DNA from: Reticulascus tulasneorum
Taxonomy: Eukaryota; Ascomycota; Sordariomycetes; Glomerellales; Reticulascaceae
Reading direction: 5' to 3'
Length of the DNA: 64,000 nt
Assembly: GCA_001557505.1 (NCBI GenBank)
Contig: LSAX01000004.1
Location: 2,108,001-2,172,000, forward strand
Positions within the stretch are counted from its first letter, which is position 1; the number at the start of each line of letters is the position of its first letter. The notes under the pieces were generated by a model. The model made no database searches and was not told the DNA's origin. It was given only the letters and a program-made list of their open reading frames with translations. Positions 48,443 to 59,600 of this stretch are shown here, in pieces. The translations under genes were made by a program, and so were the position numbers.

Positions 48443-49429
48443 TCAAAGAGATTTCTCAACCTTCATCGCCTCACTGATACCCTCCTCAATGTAGGCCGTC
48501 TTTGCCTTCTCGAGGCGCTTCAGTGGCTGCCTAGGATATCCGCCGTAGCCAAAATAGGACTGAATTGCGCCCTTGGTCCCGGCAATGGCAGCCTTGGTCA
48601 GGAACCAGTCGCCTCGACTCAGAACTTTCTGCAGGGCAATTGCCTCATCCCTCTTGCCTTCCGAGTACAGAGTCCAGACCTTGGTGCAGAGCTTGGGCAT
48701 GACATTAGCCCCCCCAGCGATGATACCACTTCCACCACTGGTGAGAGTCTGGACCGTGAAGTCACACATGCCACCGAATGCCATGTAACCTGAGCCCTCC
48801 GACTCTGGTGTCTTGGCGTCCGTGGCCAGAGCCACACGCGTGAGTTTGCCCGTGTTGCCGCAGGTAAATTTGGTTCCTACGATGTTCTTGTGTTCGGCAA
48901 GCTTGATGAGGAGGTCACTGTCCATGTCGATTCCGGATACGGCGCCGGGGTAGTTGTAGAGGATCAATGGCAAGGGGCTGCCATCGGCAACTGCGATGAA
49001 GTAATCATGGACTGCCGTTTCATCCATCTGGGCTCGGAAATAAGATGGAGGAAGAATCAGGGCATAGTCGGCACCGGCGTCGGATGCTTGCCGGCAAAGC
49101 TCAATTGTACCCCGGACACTGCCCTCGGTAGCGCCGATGATGATGGGCGTGGACTCGAAGCCTGCCGCATCGAGCGCCTCACGCGTTGCTCGAGTCACGG
49201 CAATCTTCTCCTCCCGCGTGCAGTGAGCAGCCTCGCCATTGGAGCCCATGGTGACCAAGCCAACTAACCCGTCACGCACTAACCGCTCGGCGTGCTTCTT
49301 TATTGTAGGGATGTCGAGATCTTCCGTCTCGGGATCGAAGAAAGTCATGGTAGGGGCGTAGATCCCGCATGGCAGCGGCCGGCGAGCGGTCGTGTGACCA
49401 TTGGCAACGGATCCGTTGGTGACAGTCAT
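48443..49429 (-). CDS. DHDPS/NAL-superfamily aldolase (HOGA-like)
   Basis: A single exon on the minus strand encodes 328 aa. The start MTVTNGSVANGH was chosen since upstream in-frame codons lie in a TATA-driven leader. The TIM-barrel landmarks are clear: GSNGEAAHC (about 62-70, phosphate/carboxylate-binding loop), the catalytic Tyr in LILYNYPG (Tyr158), and the Schiff-base Lys in IVGTKFTCGNTG (Lys187). The C terminus FGYGGYPRQPLKRL resembles the end of animal 4-hydroxy-2-oxoglutarate aldolase. The reaction would be cleavage or condensation of a pyruvate-derived 2-oxo acid. The exact substrate cannot be told; fungal homologues include both HOGA-like and sugar-acid aldolases. It resembles the galacturonate-pathway aldolase less than HOGA. 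A TATA box lies about 170 bp upstream. Confidence 0.9.
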   Translation of the reverse strand: MTVTNGSVANGHTTARRPLPCGIYAPTMTFFDPETEDLDIPTIKKHAERLVRDGLVGLVTMGSNGEAAHCTREEKIAVTRATREALDAAGFESTPIIIGATEGSVRGTIELCRQASDAGADYALILPPSYFRAQMDETAVHDYFIAVADGSPLPLILYNYPGAVSGIDMDSDLLIKLAEHKNIVGTKFTCGNTGKLTRVALATDAKTPESEGSGYMAFGGMCDFTVQTLTSGGSGIIAGGANVMPKLCTKVWTLYSEGKRDEAIALQKVLSRGDWFLTKAAIAGTKGAIQSYFGYGGYPRQPLKRLEKAKTAYIEEGISEAMKVEKSL

Positions 49430-49599
49430 GGTGTATCTTTTTCTCGCGGGGGGATGGTGCGTGTAAGTGCGAATAGGCAGGAATCTGAACGGGGCCGGGA
49501 TAGGTATGAAATTGGAACAGACACGAGACGGTGGAGTGAGACGGCTTAGGGGAGATGAAGGGAAAGGATGGCACCGAAACCGGGAGAGGCCGTAGGTAA

Positions 49600-49607
49600 T
49601 ATTTATA
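49600..49607 (-). promoter_or_regulatory. Candidate TATA box of the aldolase gene
   Basis: On the minus strand the octamer reads TATAAATA, 171-178 bp before the ATG at 49429. The stretch between is pyrimidine-rich on the coding strand, as in fungal leaders. Motif-based. Confidence 0.45.
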
Positions 49608-51414
49608 CCAGGAAGACGAGAAAGGTGGCAGACAAACCTTTCCATGACCTAATAGTTTGTACAGTCCAAGTCGGGGGGGGTGGGATAAGACCATAAATAA
49701 AAGCCCCGAACTTTCTCGAGCACTCGCTCGTATGGACATTGGCCCGAGAGATCGATCAGCCGCCGCCGCCGGCCTGCGTGCCAACGCCAACATCGGAGAA
49801 GCTAAGAAGGCGACTACTCATCCATGGTGCTCTCCCTAGCAGAGCCCCGGGAACTTTGTCGAACTCACAAAAAAAAAAAGGGATGGGGTGTGAATGGGGC
49901 AGGCGAGGGCAGCGCATGGCATGGCATAGACGGCATTGCGGCGAGCCATTGGCGCCGCAGAGCTTATATCGAGGTAATATAGTGTAAATGGGGAAGAAGA
50001 AATCACGCATCCACACGCAAACAGGAAAAGATACAAACAAGACGGAAGAACTGTATGTACCTTACCAGTAAGCACCAGATGGTACAATCCGGGCTCCAAA
50101 AATGTCCCCAAGGACAATGTTGGAGGGGCTATAATAGAGTAGGTATGTACCTGTATGCGTGGAGAAAGGAAAAGGGAACCCCATCCCACCAAGCCGCATA
50201 GACCGGGGGGGGGGCGCCTGGGCAGTGGGTGGCATGTTCTACGTATCATCCAACTTCAACGCATCTTTTCTTTTTTTTTTGCCTTGAGTCCGTTGAATTT
50301 GCCCTATGGTCTGGACTTGGCAAGGGCCGGCCTCTGTGGAATCTTCGAAGTGAGCCTGTCTTCCGAGGACATGGAAAAGTCACAGATGCAAGCTGGCCAA
50401 GGTCCGGACCTCATGATCTGCAAAAGAGCTTGGGTCGGGACAAGGGTCAATTGCCCTTTTGGACCTCCTGCGTGGCAGGCCACCGTAATGAGCGTACTGC
50501 CATTGGGAGAGGCTAGACAGTCGTGCATGTCAAGTTCCGGTCTTGGTGTTAGCGTCCACGTTGGAATGTACTTTATAGGTGCCAGCAACCGCATAGTGCC
50601 CTGTTGAATCAGGTGGTCCATCGAATCGTGTTTATGGTGGTATTGTGTGCTAAGGCAGATGAAGCGGAATGCCTCGCGGTTAGAGCGAGAAAGGACAAAA
50701 AAATAGGTCAACATCATTCAGATGAACTCTGCAGTTATCTGCAACCCGGTCTACGTATTGCCCACGGCGATATTGCAGTAGGATGATGAGAAGCTGTGTG
50801 GCGGGGGCCTTACACCCCATCACATCTCGTCTCGAGCAGTTAGTTGATGACGGAAACGAGGGATATTAGCCGTAGTTAGGGGAGCCCTGAGGGTGTGCGT
50901 GTCCCCATGGTGGATCTGCGAAGCCGATGAACCTGAGGATTGGCTGCGGAGGGTTCGAGGCTGGGGGGCCGGACCCTCATGGCGTGTTGGGGGAAAGCTC
51001 GGTGATGGCTCCGGGAGAGCGAGGACTGGAAAAAAAAAGTTGATGTTGGCGATTTCTAACAAAAACTGGAATTGACATTGTGCTGTACCACCACACGTCA
51101 GGGGACAAAGGTTGAGGAGCGCCGTCGAAATGTGTTACAGATTTAGACCCGACGTTAGTGAACGGAGAAATTATCCATTAATTATTCCTCCAATGGGAAC
51201 AATCTACACTAAGGGTCCTAGAGAGTCGGACTTGGCTTCATTTACGCCGCTTAAGCTGACCGAGTTTCTGCTCAACTACCTACAGTGGCGAGCGGATCGT
51301 AAAAGACAGTGCCGCTTGACTGGTAGCAGTCACGGGCAACTTCCTTTCGGAAAGTTTGTGAAAGTGTAAGAAGCTACGGGATATATTCAATGAAGGTAAC
51401 TTGGTAGTACATGC

Positions 51415-51582
51415 TTCACTCCAATATCCACTCCGATGTCAGCTACTTGAATATCCAAGTACCTTAATTTAGTACACGTTCACTACATTACTCGCAACAA
51501 TATTCACTACAACACCCACTGTGATACTCACTGTAATATTCACTCGAATATATCTATGAATAGCTACTTGAATATCCAAGTG
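51415..51582. repeat. Degenerate array with a 12-nt period
   Basis: Read in 12-nt steps, the stretch shows about 13 units related to TTCACTNNAATA: for example TTCACTCCAATA (51415), TTCACTACATTA (51479), TTCACTACAACA (51503), CCCACTGTGATA (51515), CTCACTGTAATA (51527) and TTCACTCGAATA (51539). Two copies of AGCTACTTGAATATCCAAGT (51441-51460 and 51562-51581) belong to the array and break it with small insertions near 51439-51466. In the plus strand most units read as a four-residue pattern x-Thr-x-Ile, later broken by stops. Confidence 0.75.
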
Positions 51583-51603
51583 CGAAAGCGGCACTCTTTC
51601 TTA

Positions 51604-51623
51604 TGAGTGAGTGAGTGAGTGAG
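51604..51623. repeat. GAGT microsatellite
   Basis: Four to five copies of GAGT directly after the 12-nt-period array. Confidence 0.8.
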
Positions 51624-51737
51624 GATGTGGCCGGGGGCGGGCAGTGAGCAGGGTCACCTCTACTGAATTAGCACCTGAACCGCCTACCTAGGTCAGTAAT
51701 CAAGTACTTAGAGTAAGGTAGGTACTTGTGTTGCACC

Positions 51738-51820
51738 TAGGTAGGTAGGTAGGTAGGTAGGTAGGTAGGTAGGTAGGTAGGTAGGTAGGTAGGTAGGTAG
51801 GTAGGTAGGTAGGTAGGTAG
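51738..51820. repeat. TAGG tetranucleotide array, 20 units
   Basis: Twenty perfect TAGG units in a row, ending in TAGT. It is the longest simple repeat of the window. AGGTAGGTACC-like words occur on both sides. Confidence 0.95.
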
Positions 51821-53086
51821 TTAGGAGGTACGAAGTAAGTAGTTACGCAACCAGTACTAGCAGCACCTGTTGCGGCGCTCCAGCCCGCTGGGTGCAAACG
51901 CCCGGTTCTCTAGGTTGCCTCGATATATATCGACAGAACCACCGAGCCCCGCGGGGGCATGTCACGAGGCTCTTTCGGTGAGTGTTCACTATCGGATATA
52001 TATTCCAGACTCCACCCCAAACACGGTGATTACAGCAGACATTGCAGTGGTTCGATCGGTAAATCTAGGAGGTGTGTGTTCTAATCACATACATAATACC
52101 TAAGGTATTTGCCTTGAGGTACCTACATAGGTGGTTGTCAGGTAGGTTCATTCAAGGTAGGTACAGTACCTACCCAGCCGCCTGGCCAGAGACGTCTGAC
52201 AAATCGTGTGAGGCCTGATCCATGTTCGAGGCCGATGCGGGGCAAAACATGGATTCGCGTGGGGGCGGGGAATCCTGCATCGTGGTTGCCCATATCCATC
52301 CACATCCCTGCTATATTTTTGGTGTTTTGTACTGACGGTCATTAATCCTGGTTTTGCTGGGTGATCAATAAGTTTGGGGACTTGCATAGATCGATAATCG
52401 GCTGTTATAAGACAGAATTTGGAGGATTCCCTCCGACACGTCTATATTCTTGCCGCGCGGAGAGGATATACAAGTACCTTAGTAGACCAACATACCTACG
52501 CTCTTTCTAATTAAATTGCACCCCTTCGTCCTCTAAGGCATCCGGATTACCTGCTTACCCCCCATAGCAGGCAGGAGTGGATGGAGGTAGGTACATACCT
52601 AAATCGTGCAATCCTTGCCCCAAAAGTACGAAGTACAACCCCACTATCATACTAGACCGCGGGGTCATATTCTCCAATGCTAGGCCTGGCAGAACCCTCA
52701 AAATCACTCCCAAAAAGATATGGCTTTGGTCATCTGTCATTCCCTCACCGCGTGATGTGCTCGAATCCCGCATGGTTCCAATGCTATCAACTTCTAGCCG
52801 ATGACGGCAGAGCAAGTCCCAAGTTATAAGCCACATCCAGTGGCAATTGCCATGGCAACAAACATCCGACCGGGGCGGCGCGCCGGCAAGTTGGGCTTGC
52901 ACAGGCCGATGTAGGTGACGGAGGGCGGGGCAGCATAATCCCTCCAATTGCTTGTCGTTCCTCTGCCCCTCAATTGTTCCGGGCGAGCTCAAGCTGTGAC
53001 GATGAAACTCAATAGCTTCCGCCTTCTATACACTGCGGATCTTCGTGTGTGACTTTGCCGAGCTCGTCTTGTCCTCCAAGCCCGGT

Positions 53087-53093
53087 TATATAG
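53087..53093 (+). promoter_or_regulatory. Candidate TATA box of the Gfo/Idh/MocA gene
   Basis: TATATAG lies 113 bp before the ATG at 53200, followed by a C/T-rich leader (for example CTCTCTTCCAAACCCC), a common promoter layout of well expressed fungal genes. Confidence 0.5.
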
Positions 53094-53199
53094 GACTGTC
53101 GCCGTCTCCTGGAGCTTGTCACCTCTCACCTCGAGCTTCCTCTCTCTTCCAAACCCCAAACACTGATAAGCAACGATTGATCTTGAGATCTCGAGCAAA

Positions 53200-54566
53200 A
53201 TGGATCCGCTCAATGTCTTGATGGTATGTCTTGGTTTCGGCCCAATTGCTTGCCTGGTGACTAACAAAGTGATCAATTAGGTTGGCACGGGGGAGTACAC
53301 CACTGGCTGGGTCGGTAGTGGCGCCTCTGGGTCGGACAAGAAAGTTGGCGTGGTGGGTCTGTCACTCTTCGACTTGAGGCGGCGAGGCAAGGTCTCGCAG
53401 TTGGGCATGGTTGGCACCAACGGCACCAAGTTTCCCGCTATTCGTAAGTCTCGACTCTTGGCTCCCAACTTTGCCTGTTGTCTGCTAAAGTCACAATTCC
53501 AGGCGAGCACTTGGACAAGAACATCTCCAAAGCCTACAACAATCTTGACACTTCGTTTGATTCCTTCCCAGCGAACGACGTGAAGGATGCCGACGCCTAC
53601 AAAGCCGCCATTGACGCCTTGAAGGCTGGCGATGCCATCACCATTTTCACTCCTGACACTACACACTATCCCATCGCGCTATATGCCATCGAGCGAGGGA
53701 TCCACGTGCTCTTGACCAAGCCGGCGGTCAAACTTCTGGAGCACCACCAACAGCTTCTCGCGGCGGCAAAGAAGTCGGGGGTCTATGTTTTCATCGAGCA
53801 CCACAAGCGCTTCGATCCTGCGTACTCAGATGCTAGGTTCAAGGCGCAAAAGTTGGGCGATTTCAACTACTTCTACAGCTACATGTCGCAACCCAAATCG
53901 CAATTAGAGACCTTCAAGTCATGGGCCGGCATTGATTCCGATATCTCTTACTATCTCAACAGTCACCACGTCGATATCTGCGAGTCCATGGTCTCCCAGC
54001 TTGGCTACACTCCGGTGAAGGTCTCTGCCTCGGCATCGAAGGGCGTTGCCGTCAACCTGGGCTGCGACCCCGCTACGGAGGACACCATCTCACTACTTGT
54101 CCACTGGGAAAAGAAAGGGGACCCAAGCAAGAAAGCCACTGGTGTGTATACCGCCTCCTGGACTGCGCCTCAGAAAGCTGGTGTTCACTCGAACCAATAC
54201 TTCCATTACCTTGCCGAGAACGGCGAGATCCGAATCGATCAGGCCAAGAGAGGCTACGACGTTGCGGACGACTCTATTGGCCAGCTGATGTGGTACAACC
54301 CCTTTTACATGCGGTATGCTCCGGACGAGGATGGTAACTTCAACGGCCAAACGGGATACGGCTATATCTCTCTCGAGAAGTTTGTCGATGGCTGCAGGCA
54401 GGTGAATGCCGGAAAACTCAAGCCTGAGGACCTTGATGCAAAGGGGTTGCCGACATTGAAGAATACCATTGCCACCACAGCTATTTTGGAGGCCGGACGG
54501 AGAAGCATTGACGAGAACCGTGACATCAAAATTGAAGAAAAGGACGGAGTCTGGAAGCTAGTATGA
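53200..54566 (+). CDS. Gfo/Idh/MocA-family NAD(P)-dependent oxidoreductase
   Basis: Three exons (53200-53223, 53281-53443, 53503-54566) give 416 aa. Exon 1 carries only eight codons (MDPLNVLM) and splices into [12 protein letters not shown], the Rossmann glycine motif. The substrate-side signature is present as [14 protein letters not shown] (the His and Asp of the family's HxxD-type motif) at about residue 210. The usual EKP motif at the end of the nucleotide domain reads LLTKPAVK, so the Glu is replaced by Thr while Lys-Pro stay. The family oxidises or reduces sugars and inositols; the substrate is unknown. The C-terminal half is rich in conserved aromatic residues typical of the alpha/beta substrate domain. 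A strong TATA-type promoter suggests high expression. The short first exon is supported by frame, branch point (CTAAC) and ATTAG acceptor. Confidence 0.9.
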
Positions 54567-55081
54567 GGAGTTTAATACGTATTTTACTAGTTGTCAATAT
54601 TACTGCACTCGCCAACCAAAGCTCGGGTCGTATTGACCTGTGTGATCTCATCACGAATTGTGATAATGCCAGAGGAAATGCTGGACTCTTCGTACAATAA
54701 TGTGAGCTTAAACAAACAGTCCAGTTGCACGCTGCGTTACCTGACAGGGCGTTTGTGCTATAGTCGTAGTCTCGTGTCTGTTTCTTATGCAACCATCCTA
54801 TGCCATTTCGAGAATGCCCTATGGGCTATCGTTTGTAGCTCGATGTTGTTCGAGCAATGGAGATTGTGTCTGAGTTGGGTCGATTTGTTTCAGAGGCAGT
54901 TGTCACCTTTGGAGCCACAGAGGGGTGTAAGACCAACCGACTAATCCCAATTGGGTTAAATATCAACCGATAAGATAAGGATGTGAAAAAAACCAACAGT
55001 CAATTGTACCTTTGGGTGGTGAAGTTCTTTTTTACCTACATACTACATTACCTTTCTCTATCAAGGTTACATATACAAAAA
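54567..55081. other. Spacer between Gfo/Idh/MocA gene and NOP16
   Basis: The 3' flank of one plus-strand gene and the promoter/leader of the next. A pyrimidine-rich tract (ACCTTTCTCTATC) ends about 20 bp before the NOP16 ATG. No other element was recognised. Confidence 0.5.
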
Positions 55082-55832
55082 ATGGGTCGCGACCTTCAAA
55101 AGAGAAAGCGACGCTCGTCGAGAGCGACAGTCCGCCAGTCGACCCAACCCAAGCGGGCTCTCAATCCGCTTGGGAACAGCACCGTTGCGAAGAACTGGTA
55201 TGTCCACTGCCGGGTCGTCAAACCTGACCACGCCTCCTCTTGCGGCGTGCCAGTTGAAAGGTCTAACCGGTCGCATCAGGAACAAGAAAGAGACATTAAC
55301 CCAGAACTACCGCCGGCTCGGCCTGACGGCTCGGCTTAAGGCTTCGACGGGCGGTGAAGAAAAGAGCGTCCACAAGGTCTCAGCACCATCCAAACAGCCG
55401 CGCAACACTTTGGCGATCGACTCCGCGGGCCAGGCGATCGTGACCGAAGCACGAATAGAGAGGGATGAGGACGGCAAGATCGTGAAGATACACTATGCAA
55501 AGGTTGCAAGGAGTAACCCGCTGAACGATCCACTAAATCATCTCGAAAGCGACGAGGAAAACGACTCGGGGGAGCAGAGTGAGTGGACGGGCATCGACGA
55601 TGAGGACCGGCCGGAGGTTATCCGACAACTAGAAAAGGAGGCCAGCCGGCCAATGGAGAAGAAACCGCGACATCAGAGCGAGCAGGAGAGAGAATGGGTG
55701 GAACGCTTGGTCAACCAGCACGGCGACAACACCATGGCCATGGCGAGGGACCGGAAACTCAATCCTATGCAACAAACCCAGGCCGATATAGCACGACGGA
55801 TCAAGACGTGGAAAGCGGGTAGCTCATCTTGA
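55082..55832 (+). CDS. NOP16: Ribosome biogenesis protein Nop16
   Basis: Two exons (55082-55197 and 55280-55832) give 222 aa. The N terminus MGRDLQKRKRRSS and the spliced NWNKKETLTQNYRRLGLTAR are hallmarks of Nop16, a nucleolar factor of early 60S (pre-25S rRNA) assembly. A conserved basic N-terminal part is followed by an acidic linker (around LNHLESDEENDSGEQSE) and the C-terminal block with EREWVERLVNQHGDN and DIARRIKTWKAG, which also fits the family. The splice at AACTG/GTATGT restores the invariant Trp. Length is close to the yeast protein (231 aa). It is convergent with the MARVEL gene. Confidence 0.95.
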
Positions 55833-56116
55833 TTTTACTAGGTCACGGGGATGCATGGGCTGGTGTCCGGCGTTGGGGGGCTCAAAAATCAACCATGTTT
55901 CAACTACCTTACTTTTTTATACTGGGTAAGAAATCATGTTCTCAATTGATATGCTGCCAAATTGAAGTACACCGTCTGGTATCTTTGCGAGTACCTTGTA
56001 CAAATTGACGCCGCCAACACCTATACCCAAACCAATCCTTCCTTCTCAACGTACATGAGTCTTCTTTTGAAGACCGCGCTTGCTTCGCCTGGGCCCTTTC
56101 TAATGTTTAAAATCAA

Positions 56117-57115
56117 TCAACGCAAGGTGCGGTCGTAGTCAGCCGTGGGAAACGTGACCGGCCTGTCGTCGTCGTAATCATCGTGAGCCGTTGGAGGAGC
56201 GTAGGGCCGACCTCCGGCCGCGGCTTGCTGCGAGTGGTATTCGGTCTCGCTGTCGAAGATGGCGTTCTGACGGGACGGGAGGCTGCCGTACCGGTTCGGA
56301 TCGTCATCCTCTGGCCCGAAACGACCGGCGTTGTATGGTCCGCTTCCGCCACCACCGTAAGGGCTCTCATCGTGGTGCTCCGGGTGGTCATCCAATTGGA
56401 CTGGCGCATAAGCCTCCTCGTCGTGGGGAGCCATTGAGAAGGCAGCCTTGTCGGGATCGATGTTATCGCTCTTGATCTTTTGCTTGTCGTATCCGGGCAG
56501 GCTGCCGTGGAATTGGTAGTATTTTAGCGTGTAAGCACTGAGAAATGTGCTGCCAGCAAACAGCAGTCTAGAAGGAAAAGCAGTCAGCACAACCCATCCA
56601 ACACCCCTGAATCAACACCGTGCTAGGGGGCGCAACTCACGTCACGAAGACTCCCAACCCGACAATGGCCTTGCTGAGCCCGCAAGCAGTTCCGCATAGA
56701 TTGGCGGTGTTGTATGCTGCCTGGCTTGCGAACGCCGAAAGCCAGAAGATGGCCATGACGCCGTCGACGACCAGCATGGCATGGGGCTCGGCGTACTTGC
56801 GTGTCCGACCCCATCGCGGCGTCATGGTCAAGAAAATCCATGCTGGAATAGAGAGGAAGCACTATTGATTGCAGAGTATTAGAATTCACATCTCATGCCA
56901 GTTGCGCCTTGGTTGGCGATGCGTCGAGAATGGGGGGGAGTAAGACGTACCACTGCGAATGACCAGCCATTGTTGCCCACGACAGCGGCGCCTTCAGCTC
57001 TGAAGACGGCGATACTCAAGCACCAGCACACGAAGCCGAAGATGATCTGGAATATGTGCAGGCCCAGCTTGACGCCGGGGACGTACTCGGGATCCCACTC
57101 AAGATCGTCCAGCAT
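56117..57115 (-). CDS. MARVEL-domain membrane protein
   Basis: Three exons on the minus strand (57115-56951, 56861-56641, 56567-56117) give 278 aa. Four membrane segments make up the MARVEL domain: about 17-38 (LHIFQIIFGFVCWCLSIAVF), 50-68, 85-107 and 118-145. The cytosolic C-terminal tail (about 150-278) is acidic, rich in His, Tyr, Gly and Asp (for example HDDYDDDRP) and probably disordered. MARVEL proteins sit in the plasma membrane or endosomal membranes at sterol-rich sites; the fungal ones are mostly uncharacterised. Splice junctions are well supported (GTACGT, GTGAGT donors). It is convergent with NOP16. Confidence 0.85.
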
Positions 57116-59600
57116 TTTTTTTCGTATGTGGTTTGTTTGTTGATGCGGGTGAGAGGAGGTTGTGTCCTGACGGTCAGGAGTTTCTCGTTGCAGGTTCAGC
57201 TGAGTCCTGTTCTAAATTAAGATCGCAACGGGTGCAAGCTTGCTCAGCAATTTCCCAGTCTCGAGTGCGACAAAAGGCGAGTCGAGCAACGAGGCCTTGT
57301 AGTTGTTCAAAACGAGCGTCAGATAGGAAAAAGGAAAAAAGAGCCTTGGGAGGGAGGAAGAAGGGATCGAGAGATGTCGAAGAGGCTGCCCGAAGCGGCG
57401 TATCATGCGGCCTTTCAATTGGGGAAGAGGACGCGTCTACCCTCTCTCGCTGCTTGTTTGAAACGGCACACGCAAAGAAAAAGGGTCGAAAATTCCGGCT
57501 GAGGTGTGTTCAGCGCTGAGCGCAGCCGCTCTCCAGCGATCAAAGCCACCTTCGTTAGCTGCGCCACGGGTGCTCCAGGCAACGAATTAGGCGTCGCCTA
57601 GCCGGCGTAGCTGGGCAATAGATCCATGCAGTCATGCCTCAGGGTCCGTTTGTCCCATCTCCTTTTCGATTCTCTGCCTTCTCATTGAGGAATACGCACT
57701 TGATTTTGTGGGTTCGTACAGATTAAACGTCCGCTATCGCCTCCGTAAGGTCAAACAGGGTCGAATAATGCCCATCACAACGTAGTAATCGACTTGACTT
57801 GGTGGATGAAATGCCCAGGGCTGATCGGTCATGAGAGATATGCCCCGAACGGGCAAACCGCGAAACCGGCGGTAAAATCCCACCGCTCTGTCCAGTACCT
57901 ACGTAAGCCTGCATCCCTCCGCGGAGTCGCCAGCCCTATCAGTCGGTACTGCCTCACCCCGGCTTGACGCTTAGGCGGACACTCGACCACAAGGCATTCT
58001 CTCCCTCAGACGGGTCTTACTTTGCCGTCATTATGCCTCCGGGCCTGGGCGGACCCGGTCTGGATATACGCTGGCGTCAGCTGGATAACTCGCCGAGGCT
58101 GGCAAAACTCTCTATGTCCATATAATGATTACGTGGCTGTCGAAGGATCGTAGATCAAATACCCCCAGACAATGACACCAAGCTTCCTTATCCCATGAGA
58201 CCCCAATGTGCTACACCGAGATGTACGTCCGCAAAGAAATACTGCAGATTATAGCAGGCCAACCTGCTCAAAGAAGCAGACATTACAAACTCCACTGCTC
58301 ATGTTCTATTGCCATCAAGTTTATTCACTAAACTCACCAAACAAACGCCATATAGGACCCCTACACCTTACGCCGCCCACCCATGGTGCGAAGCAACTCA
58401 GCCGCAACGGCGGTCCACTCATGGTTAGGCGAAGACTATGCAACCCCGAACACCGGGACAATTGTTCTAATTACGCTTTCCCTAGCTTTAATACAGATTA
58501 CTAGATCCATTAAAACGTGCCCTCTGAGGTCATTCAACTCGCAAACTTGGTTTCTTTGATGCTTTTCTTATCGTTCGTCTTTCAGTTTACCCCCTCAGAT
58601 ACTGTGAAAAGTTGTCAAGACAAACCGCTAGTTGCTCAGCCGTAGTATCAATACGATACTACGAGTTGGTTTTGTTTCCCTTTGGAATTCTCCTCTTCTA
58701 ATTATGTTTCGCGATCGACAGCGTTTTCTACCTTTGGGCATGCTGGGGTAAGTTTCTTCCAGGAGAGAGGAGCTTATGTCAGAGGACAGATTTGGATGCA
58801 GTCGACTATGAACTGTGCATCGCCGGGGTATAGGGAACAAGCTGCATGAGCGGAGTGAGATTGCCAGGGACAAAACATTGAGCCTGTTGCCCAGAAGGCT
58901 GCAGATACTCTTGTGGATCCTGGAAGTCCCGGATATTCCTCAGTTTGGCAGGTTGGACACTTATCACGGTTGTCTCGGGCAGAGCCTCACTTTTTGATAT
59001 CAAATCAGCTACGTCATAGTATGAAGCCTTTTCCTACCTCTTTTATCTATTGCCCTTCCTTCTTTAGGGAATGTGACACGGTCAGTGGGAGACTTTGATA
59101 GGCTATGTAGCCACTTCACAGCTTTGGCTGATGTTCGAAGCCTTCTTGTACGTCTCCGTAAGACGTTCGAACCAAAGAGCTCGCCGCCCAAGGTTAGAAA
59201 AGGTGTACTGGAAGTGCAGGGAGTATCAAAGTACACCGAGAAAGCCTCGAGTGGAAACAGTTACTTATTACTGGAGTACCTTGGGTAGTAAAAATGGTTG
59301 ACACGCTAGATAGGCAGGTCTTTCCTTGTTTGTATCCCTTCAGCATACGCAACTATGTATTCGAGTTACAGCTCCCAAATGGCCCGAGTCCCGCTTCGCT
59401 CGGGTTTCTTGCTATCAGTTGTGACGCACAAGGCAGGAATGATCATATAGCAACAACTGCCTTTTAGGTCCCCACACAGATATCTTGGTGTGCAGTTCGT
59501 CTATCAACTGCCAGAGTCATGTGGCATCCTTTGCAGCTCTGAGGATTATTCCTAGTTGCTACACACTTCCCGGTTATACACAACCAGGAAGAATATCGAT
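57116..59600. other. Gene-free stretch between MARVEL and RRM genes
   Basis: About 2.5 kb. The left end is the promoter of the MARVEL gene (minus strand); the right end the promoter of the RRM gene. No family, RNA gene or repeat array was recognised. Confidence 0.5.

Larger units (their letters stand above)
49608..53086. other. Repeat-rich gene-free stretch
   Basis: About 3.5 kb without a recognised gene. It holds the distal promoter of the aldolase on the left, poly-A and poly-T runs (49869, 50271), the 12-nt-period array, a GAGT microsatellite, the TAGG array and several AGGTAGGTACC words. The minus-strand frame at 52555-52992 is open for 145 codons but shows no family motif. Confidence 0.5.

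Noticed and set aside
51684..51840. TAGG array as a telomere-like sequence
   Set aside because: Fungal telomeres are usually TTAGGG; the unit here is a plain tetranucleotide inside unique sequence on both sides.
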